This document shows, piece after piece, positions 20,060 through 32,075 of a stretch of 64,000 nucleotides of DNA. Position numbers and translations under genes: made by a program. The notes below the pieces were generated by a model. That model had not been told where the DNA came from, searched no databases, and saw nothing but the letters and a program-made list of their open reading frames with translations. The stretch's first letter is position 1. Each line of letters begins with the position of its first letter. The DNA is from Tupaia tana (taxonomy: Eukaryota; Chordata; Mammalia; Scandentia; Tupaiidae): NCBI GenBank assembly GCA_026018925.1, contig JAKSZU010000006.1, positions 131,543,592 through 131,607,591 of the forward strand, given 5' to 3'.

Positions 20060-20515
20060 TTCATTGTGAATTGCCCTTTAAGTAGGAATTTCCTGCTCTA
20101 CACAATGTCCTAAATTTCTTCCCCAAACTCACATAGTTATCTGGACTGTGGACATTTCCTTCGGTTTATATTGAATATTGTTCATTTTATTTTTTATACT
20201 TCTGACTTCAAAATGCTATAAGTAGCTAAGTAATCTTCTGTCTCATATGAGACACAATTTCTGGATTGCTAGTATTCTGCCTGTTATTTCCTTATTTCTA
20301 GCATAAGTATACTGTCTAGCTCATTGAGAGACATTTGATGACTATTTGATAAATGTTTGCTAAATTAAAGAATGATGCTCAAATTCTGACTTTCTGTAAG
20401 TCTTTTATATCTAGTCATTAACTGGATATTTTCATTTAGCTGTAAAACTCCAGTGGGACACTTATGTCCTGAATTCAATGAAATAAAACTTTCTCTTTAC
20501 TTCTATTTCTTTTCC
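20060..20515. other. AT-rich DNA, no feature recognised
   Basis: Probably the far end of the antisense LINE-1 grading into unique DNA. No open frame of interest. Confidence 0.4.
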
Positions 20516-20519
20516 CAGT

Positions 20520-21080
20520 GACCCAACTGTCCAGTTAATTCTCTGGGACATTCATTTGGTAGTTAAGTTTTACTACTTCCTTTTTCTTATTTGACTCTCC
20601 ATATCCAATCAATTCTCATACTATTAATCCTTTCTTGCTGAATTTTTGGAATTTGAGCTTCTCCCCTCCACCTTTCTGTAGTCATTATCCTAGTCCAGAA
20701 TTTTATCACTTCATTCCTTGACTATATTAACTATTACTTGGCTATATTATTTGTCTCTAGTTCCCCTATTCTCCAGCTTCCTTGTTACACAGCTAACAAA
20801 ACAGTCTTCCTTCAACAGTACTTAAATCATGTATTTCCCCTTAAAATAAAATTAAATTTCTTTTATCTATGCTAATGGATCCCATTTATTAAATGTTATG
20901 TGCACACAACCTCATTTGCTTCAAATAGAGTCATCGATTCCACCTCACAAAGTTTAGCCTCAAGGTGCTCACTTTGTCATTCCTTCTCAGTGCCGTGGAA
21001 CATCCTCCTTTTCTCTTTGATCATGCCTCATCTATAACTCTTAAAGATCTGGCTTCATATTTACCTCATTGAAAAAGAAG
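20520..21080 (+). mobile_element. LINE-2 3' part
   Basis: tagtcattatcctagtccag, 'cttccttgttacacagctaac', catcctccttttctctttga and agatctggcttcatatttac follow the L2 3'-end order. Strongly diverged. Confidence 0.6.
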
Positions 21081-22030
21081 TAATAAAGATGTCAGTTAAG
21101 TATATCATCTCAAATGAAATGTCCCCTTTACTGTTCATCATCCTAATACTTATTATCTATAAACATTACCTCAAAATCAATGATAATAGAGGCATACTTT
21201 GATTCTTGAGAAATGACATGTTTAACACAAAAGACTTTATGGTAACTATGCCTTTTTTACCGATGATTACAAATATTTTCCTCCTAAAGAGTTCATTAAT
21301 TTGGACTACCTGGTGAGGTAGACAAGCACTGTAACATTCAAATGTTTGAAATGTGCATTGCGCCTAAACAACAAGGTAAAGAATTTTTGTTTCTCTGAAT
21401 CATAAAGAGTTGTATTTACAATTTTCAGATATTAGGTGGAGTTTAGTCATACACTCTGTCATATGAACTCAGGCAACACATTGTGTAGTGGATGGTTTGT
21501 CAGGATTATGAGATTTGTGAAAGCTGCAAGGGACTGAAGTCTTACCTAGCCATGTTTCTTCAGTGAATACCTGACAGATACAGTCCTAGGAAAGTGGTCA
21601 CTTATTCAAGGTCTCACATTTAACTAATAACATAATTGTGATTATAACCAATTTTCCTCATGGAAAACTCAATGGTACTTTTTTATATTACATAAAGTCA
21701 CCAGCATTATTTCAAAACTGCCATTCAGGGCTCTGGCTGTCAGGCAAGCTCCCAGAAGTTAGATACTGGTTTTGAAAAAAATCTTTCTCCAGAAGTATCC
21801 TCCTCAGAGCAGGACTCAGTTTTGGCATTTACTAGACATCATTTCCCCCAAGGTTGGACTCTCTACTTGGAAGCCTCTCAGTAATGTTGGCAGCATCAAC
21901 GTAGAAAGACGACTTTCTCCTCTCAAGCATTTTTTGGTTATTTATCTTTAGAATATGGGTTTCAACTCTTGTGAAACTACCAGAGACTCCTAAAATTTAT
22001 CTTAGCTATGAGTTGGGAAGATGGTCTTCT
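21080..22030. other. Unique-looking DNA, no gene seen
   Basis: No repeat family, RNA gene or convincing frame was recognised. Base composition is moderate. Confidence 0.5.
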
Positions 22031-22034
22031 TGGC

Positions 22035-22240
22035 CTAGTCATGGTGGTGCAGCAATAGCACAACGCTCTGCAGTGGTGAAAGCCATATGGAAGACTGAGC
22101 TTCAGTTTGTGTGTAGACATGTACATGCCATGTATGCACATGTTCGTGGTCCAGGGATGCTGGGAAAGGTTAAGGAGAGGATCCTATCAAGGAGTGTTTG
22201 TCTTTCTCTAAATGAATGAATGAATGAATGAATGAATGAA
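22035..22240 (+). mobile_element. Older tRNA-related SINE with (AATG)n tail
   Basis: gtcatggtggtgcagcaata and a degenerate promoter region, then 'acatgtacatgccatgtatg' and a short pyrimidine tract, ending in seven aatg units (22212-22239). It resembles the copy at 51364 more than the young SINE family. Confidence 0.55.
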
Positions 22241-24760
22241 AGAAGATGATGAGCTTCCTAAGCAGGATCACCTGCTAGTTTTCTTTATGCAAGATCTGGT
22301 CAAAGCTAGCAAAATCCCTAGGAGAAACTCAAGCTCATTCCATACAATTTGCAGCATCCAGGCTGACCCTCAGGCTACTGACTGAGATGAGTCTCACTGA
22401 CCATGTGTTGTCACAGGAATCTCTCTACCATGACTGTCCTTCCTGCCAGGAACCAACTCAGATGTTGGACTGAGGATTGTTTCCTGGCTAGGAAACTGAC
22501 AGAAGAGTGAGGATATTAATCTCTTGATCTCCAATAGGAACCAACAAATCGCAGATTTTAATCAAGTGTAGTGAATCACGCTTCCTAAAAGAGAAAGATG
22601 AGAGAATTTCCAGAAGAATTTGAGGAAAACAAACATTTTCCTCAAAATGTAAACAGGCATTCTCACCTCATCAGGTTAGAATCCTCCCAAGCTACTACCC
22701 AGGGGCACATTATTCCTTTTTTATTTTATGTCTCTGGATCAAAGTTCCCCCAAACCAGAGGAATGTGAAATGAAGCAAGATGTTTACAAGACAGGAAAGG
22801 CTTGCTTATTTATATTTGGGGGCCCAGGTAAACAGCCTGATTCAGGACTGGCAGGCAGTTAGAAGAGTGTTGCTCTGACTGATGGGGCAGGCAATGAACT
22901 TAAATGTGAAGTCTTACAATATCCATTTGGATCGAAAAAGAAAGTATGTTTTCATGCAGTGATATTTTTGAAATGTTATGTGCAAGCTCAGAAAGTTCAT
23001 TCATCAGGGGAGTTTGAACACTGGTAATTTGTTTTAGGCAACTCCTGTTATACCTCCAAAGTCCTCTTATTACATAACGGCGACACTTGAGTCATCTGTT
23101 TACTTAGTTACTTCATTCAAGTATGGGTACTATAACTTTTAAACTTTATAGAATTCCCCCCATTTCTCTTTTACTTAAGGAAATCAACAAAACAGGAATT
23201 ATTCCCCTATTTTCTTCTGTAAGGAAGGTCCCATCTGAACAACATTATTCCAGCCGTTACAGTTCAGTTTTTTTTTCTCCTTAACAAGAGCACAGACGTG
23301 GTCTTTTTTCCCCTTGAATGTGCATATTCCTGATGGAGCTTAAAAACTTCCATAAATCAATAAAGTAATTGCTACATAATGACCTATTGTTAGTGTTCGT
23401 GCCCAGAATGATGTCACAAGGGGGTAATGGAGCTACTGAATCAAAAAATGGCAGCTGTTTCCAATTTATTTGAGAGTCAGTTGGACAGAAAATTAAATAA
23501 ACACATAGACAAGAAGGACAAGGGCAAGTCCTTGTATTATTCTTATGATAGTTTTAATTCAATTGCAGAAGTCAGCAGGCAGCTGATATTGTGGCCTAGA
23601 GTTTCATTAATTGCCTGTCTTGCCTGTCAGTGAGACAGCACATGCTCACTTCATCATTTTCAGCTTTTGTTATTTGCATTTTAAAATACACACACCAGTG
23701 AAGCAGGAATCAAACTTTTCTTTTTTTTTTCTCCCTGCTAGTATAGCCCTCTAACTCACAGAAATGTATGATTGGGAGAAGTGACTTTATCTTCTCCCTG
23801 CATTGATGCCATGTCTCTCTCTCCTCCCTCAGGGCAGGCAGCCTAGAATTTTTAAAAATTACTCTCTTCTCCTTGGGGGAAGGCCTGAAGACTTGTATTT
23901 GTTGTGGAGCCTGAAGAAAAAAGAGTCCCCCGGTTTGCAAGGCTCCTCTCCACTGTGACTGGGAGCTTTGATGTGCCCTTTTGATGTTCCTGCCTTAGGG
24001 CAGCTGGAGAGGATTATCAAAAGTAGCCTTAACAGTCCAGGTTGGAGTTGGGGGCGCAGCACCTTCGCCTGCCAGACTTCACATCCCTAATGTAAACACT
24101 TTCACTGAGGTGGGGTTGCCGTGGAGCAGATGAGATTGCTGGGTACCCCAACCCGGACTGTGTGTATGAGAGGTTCACTGTGGAACGTCGTTTGGGCAGA
24201 GGCATCCATTGTCAGGTACCTGAGTCATTTCTCCATTTGGTTTGTAACCAATATTATTACTTTTATTTTAAATCATGGGATCGAACTGTAACTAGTGAAC
24301 AATTTCAAGCCACCATTCAAATTGTTGGCAGTTTTCTACTGAGAACATTACCCTAATGCTTAAAAGATTCTCTTATGGCACAGGATTGAAATGTAAACAA
24401 TCCCTTTTTATGTTAGGGATGAGAAAATGCAACTCTGATATGTCAGTGGGAGATTCTTAGCATAAGCTGATTGTGGTTAGAAGAGAGTAACTGCGAAAGA
24501 AAGGAATACCTTAGAAGGCTACCTGGGGCTCCCGGAGGCTTGGAAGTCAGCTTTGCAGTGAGACTTGGTAAGAGTTAAAAGTAAGGCTACTCCAGAGGAC
24601 CAAGAAGCAGGAAAGAGTGTGGCAGGGGACACATCAAATATTCAATAAGCCAATAAGCAAGCAAATGTAGTATTTCAGGAGTGATAAATACCACGAAGAA
24701 TGATAAGCAGGATAAGGGAGAAAAAAGCATCAGTGTTGAGTGTAGGGGCTGATATCCAAT
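22240..24760. other. Repeat-poor block, candidate regulatory/exonic DNA
   Basis: About 2.5 kb without recognisable mobile elements, unusual here. It includes a candidate conserved element (23340-23680) and an exon-like, more GC-rich segment (24040-24215). No open frame has recognisable family resemblance. Confidence 0.5.
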
Positions 24761-24769
24761 ATAGTAAGT

Positions 24770-25115
24770 CAAAAAAGGCTTCTCTTTTTGTGGGGTAGAA
24801 CCTGCTGGAATTGAGAGAGCACACCAAGTAGGGAGATTCCAAGGAGAAGAAAGAGGATTTGGGGCAAAGGGATAGTTAAAAGTAAAGAGCTGGCTTTGGA
24901 ATGCATTTCTGTGTTTAGTGAGGAGGTCAAAGTAGCTGTAGTTTCAAACGGGGTAGGGAATCAGGTGGGGTGGAAAGGGGCAGTGTGTATAGGGGCCTGT
25001 GGGCCACTTATGAGCTCTGGATTTTATTGTAATTGAACTAATCGTTCCCAGAAATGAGTAGTAATATGACGAGCATGACGAGAGGCTGACACTAGGAGGC
25101 TGGCAGGAGTCGGTG
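24770..25115 (+). mobile_element. Ancient unnamed mammalian repeat, fragment 1
   Basis: ccacttatgagctctggatt with flanking ggaggtc, gggcagtgtg and aggaggctggcaggagtcgg matches the same widespread old repeat seen at 30.98-31.54 kb and 47.26-48.6 kb. The family name is not certain. Confidence 0.45.
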
Positions 25116-25538
25116 CGTGAGTTAGGCCAGCTAGCTCACCCTGACGGAAAGGAACGCCTCAACAAAAAGCACAAGTGACTGCATATTGTGGGTCCTTTGG
25201 GAACACTGAATACTCAGAACCATGAGTCGTGACTCTCCGTGCATGAAGGTCTTCTGCCTTTAAACGTTTATTCTTGGAGGATAGCAACAATATGGTTGCC
25301 TTCAAGTATGTCACTATGGTGTGACCTCAATGTCAGATTTCCAAAAGCAAATTTCTCATCTAGGACACAAATTCACATTCATCATAGTCTTTTTGAGAAG
25401 AATTCTGTTTCACTGGCACCAAGTACTAAGGGTACCGAAAATGTTGTTTGTGCTTCTGATCATTCATCATTCTGAATGATCTTCAGGAGACATTTTAACT
25501 TGACAGAGCTAAGACCAGTCGAAAACATGGAATTTCAG
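25115..25538. other. No feature recognised
   Basis: Mixed sequence without a coding frame or a clear repeat. Confidence 0.4.
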
Positions 25539-25566
25539 CCAAACATTTCATCTTTCTTTCTTTCTT

Positions 25567-25832
25567 TTTTTTTTTTTTTTGAAGAGGTTTTTGCTATAGG
25601 GCGCTTGTGCTCACCAGACAGACAGAGAGAGACAGAGAGACAGAAAGCGAGAAATCACCCCCTAGGGGGGATGGCCACGCTGCAATCCCTTCTCCTCCAT
25701 TCTCCTCTCGGGATCTTCGGCACGCACGCACACGCGCCCGGCGTGAGTTTTAAGCCACCGGGTTCAGGACGTGAACCGCGGTCGACTACATGGGAGTCCA
25801 GCAACATAGCCATTATGCTAACTGCTGGTCCC
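25567..25832 (-). mobile_element. tRNA-derived SINE, long type, young
   Basis: CpG-rich copy: head ggggaccagcagttagcat at 25832, tcgaccgcggttcacgtcc around the B box, cgcccggcgtg and a ccccctaggggggat palindrome. The tail is a T-run at 25567-25580. A target duplication catctttcttt flanks it. Confidence 0.92.
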
Positions 25833-26012
25833 CTCATCTTTCTTTTAAAGAATTATTTATTTCATTTTTATCTATTATTATTTTATTTGCTATCGGGCAC
25901 ATGCACTTGCCAGAGAAAGACAGAGAGAGAGAGACAGGGAAAATGAGAAAGCAAACCACCAGGTCCAAGACTTGATTCATGGTCAGCCGTGTGGGAATCT
26001 ACCTTCTGGTCC
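25833..26012 (-). mobile_element. tRNA-derived SINE, short type
   Basis: Head at 26012 (ggaccagaaggtagattcc), promoter region, then directly the GA-rich segment. The agaggagaatgg body and the C/G palindrome are absent. Target duplication aaacatttcatctt lies at 25541-25554 and 26014-26027, with the long SINE inserted at its left edge. Confidence 0.85.
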
Positions 26013-26027
26013 AAAACATTTCATCTT

Positions 26028-26640
26028 ATTTCTAAAAAAAAAAAAAAAAAAAACTTCAACCTAACATACTACAAACAAAATAATGAGTAAAGCAAATGTT
26101 TTTGTAATTGCAGAAGGAAAGAGTTCACATTATTTCAGTACTAGAGGTTAGGGGAATAATCCTCTTAAATTGGGCAGATGTAATAGGACATCCTGGCACT
26201 GATGAGGAGTCATTCAAAGGAAGAGTTGATGCCTTGGAGAGCAAATGACTCTGACTTGCCATCCCTTTTCTTTTGTCTTCCTCATGAGAAGCTGAGTGAC
26301 TCTAGCATGAAGAAGGAGGGAAGCTATGGCATTATTACTATGGGGAGAAATCCAGACAAATAAAAAGTACTTTCTCTTGAATCAGTGCAGAAGGTTTCAG
26401 GGACCAGATTATTGGTAAAGAGGCATCTGCTTTGGGGAGTTGAGAACTGGGAAGTTTCTAACATGAAGCTAAGAGAATGTGTAAACTCAGTAAGATAGCC
26501 TCGTAGGCAAGATAAGGAGAGAGTTGCTTTTACTTTAGCTTTTTCATCATATATTTGTCTTTACATTGTTTCAGTTGTCAGGTAAACCAGATTGATTTAA
26601 TAAATAAATAAATTACCACTATTTGGAAGTGTTGTTAAAA
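26028..26640. other. No gene seen
   Basis: Begins with an A-run (26033-26053). The rest is unremarkable non-coding sequence. Confidence 0.5.
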
Positions 26641-26652
26641 ACGGAAATTTTA

Positions 26653-26929
26653 GGGGACCAGCAGTTAGTGTAATGGTTATGTCTCTGGACTCCGACATAG
26701 TCGACTGCAGTTCGAGTCCCGGACCCGTTGGCTTAAAACTCACGCTGGGTACGTGTGTGTATGTGCTCAAGATCCCGAGAGGAGAATGGAGTAGAAGGGA
26801 TTGCGGCATGGCCATCCCCCCAGGGGGTGATTTCTCACTTTTTGTCTCTCTGTCTCTCTCTGTCTGTCTGCGAGCGCACACGCCCTATAGCAAAAACCTC
26901 TCCAAAAACATAAAACAAAAAAACAAAAA
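26653..26929 (+). mobile_element. tRNA-derived SINE, long type
   Basis: Near full-length: gggaccagcagttagtgtaa head, B box gttcgagtccc, ccccccagggggtga palindrome, 'gcgagcgcacacgccctata' and an A-rich tail. Target duplication acggaaattttag (26640-26652) and acagaaattttag (26930-26942). Confidence 0.93.
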
Positions 26930-27029
26930 AACAGAAATTTTAGAATAAAATAGGGTATGCAAATCTATTTACACAAAAAATATGATTTTTTTTTTGTTTT
27001 CTTTTCTCTCCTTTCTTTCTTTTATTTTT

Positions 27030-27249
27030 TTTTTCCCCCTTATAGGGCATGTACATTCACCAGAGAGAGAGATGGAGAGGGAAATCACTCTCCTGGGAAA
27101 ATGACCATACCACAATCTCTTCTCCTCTGTTCTCCTCTTGTGATTTTGTGCACACATACCCAGTGCATATTTCAAGCCCTGGGTTCAGGACTTGAACAGT
27201 GAAGTCAGCTAATGTGGGTCCAGCCACCTCCACATTACCTGCTGTCCCC
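27030..27249 (-). mobile_element. tRNA-derived SINE, older long type
   Basis: Head near 27249 (ggggacagcaggtaatgtgg), B box ttcaagtcctg, body cacaatctcttctcctctgt and cttatagggcatgtacatt at the 3' side. The C/G palindrome has decayed. Confidence 0.8.
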
Positions 27250-28880
27250 TAATTTTTTTTTTTTTTTTTTTTTGGTAATGTTTTATTCATTTAACAGAAA
27301 AGAAGCACACATGCATAAGGGCCTCATCCCTTTGTTTCATAAAAGGGCCTCCTAGAGAGTTATGGTTAGATGATATGGTTTCTATACATCACAATGTGTT
27401 TTGAAGTCTATCATGTTAGATATAGTTTCAGCAACTGCCACCACTAATGATTTCAATTATGTGTATGGAATCATGAGATACCTTTATCACGGTATATTCT
27501 TTTAAAGAAAAAAAAAACTAGACTAATGAAGTAGTAATAAAGAGAAAATAATGGAGGATGTAAAATTGCATATAGCCTCTCAAGTTTTCACTTTGTATTG
27601 CTACTAAAGTAAACTCTTCTATCTAATTTGTTCCCCACATGTGTAAAATACTTATACTTGGAAGATTTGGTTTGCTTCTGGTTTTTCGGTATCTCATTAA
27701 TATAGGATCAAAACATAACATGAATTGCTTTGGTGATGTAAAAACAAGTAATGTTTGCATCTAAGTAACCCTGTTGTTTTCCATCTGAGCTCCTCTCTTA
27801 AAGCTGCTTCGTTTTGTATGAGATTTGCTCGTAAGTCAGGTTTTATGAATCAAGAAAACTCTGTATGGTCTTGCTAAAGCAGCATGTGCTGCTAATTTCT
27901 TTTTACACTTCCACTCTCTGAGACACATGCACACACTTGTGGGTGTAAGCACATACCCCATTAGCTATTTATACTTAATAGGGCCCTTGGTATTTTTGAG
28001 TCTTAGACTAATTTGTTTTATTCTGCCTCCCTTCTGTTGTAGTCAGGAAAGTGAATTGCCTTAAAGTTAAGTGCCTTGTGATCATCCTACATGAAGGGCA
28101 TGCACAAGTCCTATCATCTGATTGATTAGGTAGTCTCTTCTCTGGTCTGTTCTCCTAACCACTGGAATTTAAAAACTGAGACCAATTTACCATGCATAAG
28201 CTGTTTTGATTGGGACTTTATCCTCCGCAGGTCTTTAAGCTCATGGCTCTTACATTCTTCATAAAAGTATTTAAAACTAAAGAGGAAGTAAGTCATTTAT
28301 CAAGGGAGTCTTGCCAAGGTGGTCAGTTGTGTATTTTCTGTTGCAGGTTGATTATTCTTTAGCCGAAATGCTTGGGGTCAGAAGTGATTCTGATTTCAAA
28401 TGTTTGTGAATTTTGGAATATGTATATCTATGTAGTAAGAAATCATGAAGCTAGGACCCAAGCCTAAACACAAAATTATTTATGTTACAGGCTGTATACC
28501 AATACAGCTATATAGCCTGAAGGTAACTTTTTCTAATAATGTTGTGTTGTAGTTTAGTGTTTTTACTGTAACTCATCACAGGTCTGATGTGGAATTTTCC
28601 CCTCATGGCATCATGCCAGCATTTCAAAAGTTTCAGATTTTGGAACATTTTGGGTTTGGGATTTTTGAATTAGGGCTGTTTCATCTATATCACATAACTA
28701 AACATTGAGATTCTAACTAAACTAATCCTCACCTTAACATTGTTACATTAATGCTAAAGCAAAATGGAGCTACTATGTCAATTTCCTTAGAACTTGAGAG
28801 AGGACTAGATTGTTCTTTTCACAAAATCACACTGAGTCTGTTTTTACTAGTGAATTGGGGTCACAGTTTGGTGACAAGAA
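27250..28880. other. Unique AT-rich DNA, no gene seen
   Basis: No SINE, LTR, tRNA or open frame of note. Confidence 0.5.
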
Positions 28881-28891
28881 TGAATAGTATT

Positions 28892-29155
28892 GGGACCAGC
28901 AGTTAGAGTAATGGCTATGTTGCTGGACTCCCAAATAGTCGACTGCGGTTCAAGTCTTGGACCCAGTGGTTTAAACTCACGCCGGGTGCGTGTGCGTGCG
29001 TGCCAAGATCCCAAGAGGAGAATGGAGGAGAAGGGATTGCGGTGTGGCCATCCTCCCTGGGGGGTGACTTCTCGCATTCTGTCTCTCTCTGTCTTTCTGG
29101 CAAGCGCATGCGCCCTATAGTGAAAACCTCTCCAAAAAGAAGAAAAAAAAAAAAA
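28892..29155 (+). mobile_element. tRNA-derived SINE, long type
   Basis: Full length with head gggaccagcagttagagtaa, gactgcggttcaagtcttgg, ctggggggtga and an A-tail. Target duplication agaatgaatagtatt (28877-28891) and agaatgactagtatt (29156-29170). Confidence 0.93.
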
Positions 29156-29170
29156 AGAATGACTAGTATT

Positions 29171-30700
29171 TAGTAATCCTAATCCCCACTTCCCTTCAGT
29201 TATTATTCTAGTCAGCCTCAGTTTTCTATTTCATCTTTTAGTGGCCCAAAACAGCTAATTCAATGCCTAAGATACAAAAAAAAGTGTGATTTAATCACTA
29301 AAATAAATGAATAATACAGCAAAAATAATATAGGATGTGCCTACATTTCTATATCAATGTTGAGCACATTAAATTTTCCGTGGTAAAAAATTCAAGATAA
29401 AAGTGGATCACACCATGTGAATACCATTATGTGTCTCTTCAGATTTTTATTAAGCACTTATGATTCATTATTTCACATATTTATAATGTATTTTAGTAAC
29501 ATACTTCAGATTATGGGGATATAAGCTTTTAATAGCATATAACACAGTATTACTATTGGGATTCTTCATTATATTATTAAGGTTTAGTCCATTCTAAACA
29601 AAAATAAGCTTTTTCCAACTGTATTAATTTTTGTATTATTGTTATGAAGAAAAGCTCCATAGACTTAATAATAGTGTGCTTGAAAATTCATAACTGAAAA
29701 CTTCATTGGCACACTGAGGGCATTGTTACTACTTGGGAAAGCAATTTATGTGCATACTTTGACTATGAAAATCCCAGGTTGAAGCTTATTAATTCATTTG
29801 TGAAAACACTTGATTTCTACTCTTAAAATATCCTGTTTTATAACCCACTCTTGAGTTCTGTCACTCTTTGCTGAGCCTCGTATTCCACAATTTTTGCCTG
29901 AGAGGGTCTCCATTCAGCTCTCCTCTTTATCCCCTTTTGTTCTAGCCTGCAACAATATTGTTAGGTTCGGTTATTCAAGTAAAGGATGAAATTATATATC
30001 AATTATGGCAACCAACCTGTATTGTTCTTTTCTTCTGAAAGCCCAAATAAGGCATTCCATGTAAACATGGCATTCTATTAGATATTAAAAAGAAATATTT
30101 CAGTGAAAGAATTATTTACTTCAATAGCTTTAAAACATAAATACTGCCTTTCCTTTCTAGGAATTTCTCAGAACCCACAGCTCTCCAGTAATCCATACTT
30201 GGCATTGTAATAAAGTAGGACTCCTTCCTGATGATCTTCTGTCTAAACTGATTCAGACACTTTTTAAAGATAAAGTGATGCTGAAATGAAGATGCATCTA
30301 TTGTCCCTGACTCTACTTCAAAGACCACCATTATGACATATTGCTGTTCTCTTTTGTAAAAGAGTTAAATTTTCTTGTACTGATGCTTTTTTGTCATGAG
30401 ATCTCACACGTGATCAAGTTGATCTTCAGTAGTTTGATCAGCCTAGATTCGTCATAATTTTTAGGCTACAGAGATAAAGTCTGTGAAATTTGAGAATATT
30501 TCTTGTGAGAGCCTGGCTGGCCATTGTGATCTGGCCTCTAGGAGTGCCAGTTTTGAAATAATTAGGATCACAATGTTTCTAAAGTCTACACTCAACTTTG
30601 TAAGTCCAGAAATGAACAACTATTTGACCATTCAGAGAGTATGAAAAATTCTAAAAGACTAAGTCACATAAAGGGACTCTCACTAAGTTAATATAGGGGG
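29171..30700. other. Unique AT-rich DNA, no gene seen
   Basis: Only short open frames of random character. No repeat family was recognised. Confidence 0.5.
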
Positions 30701-30705
30701 AAAAA

Positions 30706-30900
30706 AAGGTCCTGCAGCGACAGCATGCACTGCTAAGATTCTGTGCTGTGCAGGCTGGGGCCACATGGGAAGCCCAAGTTTGATTTTCAGTCCAATTTAA
30801 AGGTGAGGCATGGTAATATACATCTGTAATCCCAGAAACTGGGGAAATTGAAGCAGGAGGATAAGGACACAGCAAGACTTGGTCTTAGGAAATGCTTCAG
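30706..30900 (+). mobile_element. Possible tRNA/7SL composite SINE
   Basis: The left 85 bp look tRNA-like (B-box-like caagtttgattttcag at about 30776). The right part resembles a 7SL/B1-type monomer: aggcatggtaatatacatct, then gtaatcccagaaactgggg, aggaggataag and acagcaagacttggtct. This is the only 7SL-like sequence noticed in the window. Confidence 0.55.
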
Positions 30901-30974
30901 AATTAGACTAGCCAACTGTGTGAGACAGAGAAAGAAATCAAGGGTATGTGTTAGCTTGTGACTTAATCATCTAG

Positions 30975-31545
30975 ATGAATGAAAATTCCATTTGTTGAGA
31001 TGGAGCTGCTTGGGACATGCAATGTTTATTAATGGTTATATAAACTTTGAGATATATATTGTGTATCTAAGTGGAAATGTCAGATAGACAGTTGGATATG
31101 TAGTAACTCTTTAACATGAGATAAAAGATCTAATATTGAGTGTTAGCCAAATGTAGTTAGAAAACCATGAGTCTGAGTGAGATCACATAGAAAGAATATG
31201 TAGAAATAGAAAAAAAAAAGAGGAAAATGTATCAAGCCTTGGGGAATCCTGATATTTAGAGGTGGAATAGTAGAAAGTGCAGTAGGAAAATGAAACAGCC
31301 AGTAAGATGGAAAAACCTAGACAGTGGGCGTCACAGTAACTTAAAAAAAATGTTGCAAGGGGAAGGAAGTAATAACACTGATAATCCACATAAGGTACAG
31401 ACTTGTAAGTGATTTGGCAATATTGAGCTTTTTGGTGACTAGAACAAGAGAACTGTTGGAGCTGTGAGGATGGAAGTCTACTAGGAGTTGTTTTTCCCAC
31501 CTCTAAAATATTTCCACTAAAAGAAGTAGGATTGATCAAGTTGTC
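30975..31545 (+). mobile_element. Ancient unnamed mammalian repeat, fragment 2
   Basis: ggaaatgtcagatagacagt with tggatatgtagtaac, gagtgagatcacatagaaag, 'ccttggggaatcctgatatt' and tttagaggtgg follows a very common old mammalian repeat; the related parts are at 24.8 kb and 47.3 kb. Confidence 0.5.
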
Positions 31546-31770
31546 AAGAGCAACTTTTCCCCCAAGAAAGAGAGGAAATTCTTAGTACTGAATTATTAAC
31601 TTCACTTGTCATGCAAAGGAGTGTTCATTCATGCCAAAGTAAATAATCATTTTGCATATTGTGATTTTTTTTTTAATCTTCGACATTTTAGTGATGTCCT
31701 TTATTTTTCTTTAGGGTTGACAATGTATTTTATTATAAATCTGAGATTTATGTACTTTATGTATGCTTTT

Positions 31771-31932
31771 ATTTTATCATATTTATTTTATTTTTTAATT
31801 GCCAAAGGCATATGTGCTTGCCAGAGAGAGACAAAGAAACAGAGAGAAAGAAAAAGTACCCTCCAATGGGATGTGGTCATGCCACAATCCCTTCTCCTCT
31901 TTCTCTCTGCCCTATTGGGATTTAGGGTTTTT

Positions 31933-31978
<46 letters not shown>

Positions 31979-32060
31979 GCATGCATCTCAAGCTGCCAGG
32001 TATTGAACTCAAAGGCAATGTGGTTCCAGCTCCCTTAACCACAAGGCCACAGGGCTATCC
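31771..32060 (-). mobile_element. tRNA-derived SINE, AC-containing type
   Basis: Head at 32060 (ggatagccctgtggcc), B box gttcaatacctgg, a (CA)n tract at 31936-31977, body cacaatcccttctcctcttt in reverse and a GA tract. Target duplication tttatgtatgctttt (31756-31770) and tttatgtaggcttta (32061-32075). Confidence 0.85.
31936..31977. repeat. (CA)n microsatellite within a SINE
   Basis: About 21 CA units at the same place in the element as the tract at 13794-13851. Confidence 0.95.
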
Positions 32061-32075
32061 TTTATGTAGGCTTTA

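Larger units (their letters stand above)
17873..20060 (-). mobile_element. Ancient LINE-1, antisense, second part
   Basis: Antisense ORF2-like text continues: tgaagtatctattcaagtc, tttgtagaagttctttatag, 'catcttgaattaatttttgt', ttactgaagtaaccttgttg, gactccctgtcttctatg. Three SINEs are inserted (18750, 18991, 19461). Confidence 0.65.

Noticed and set aside
25476..25946. 156-codon frame
   Set aside because: Crosses two adjacent SINEs and T-rich tails; no protein family resemblance beyond the recurrent SINE translation.
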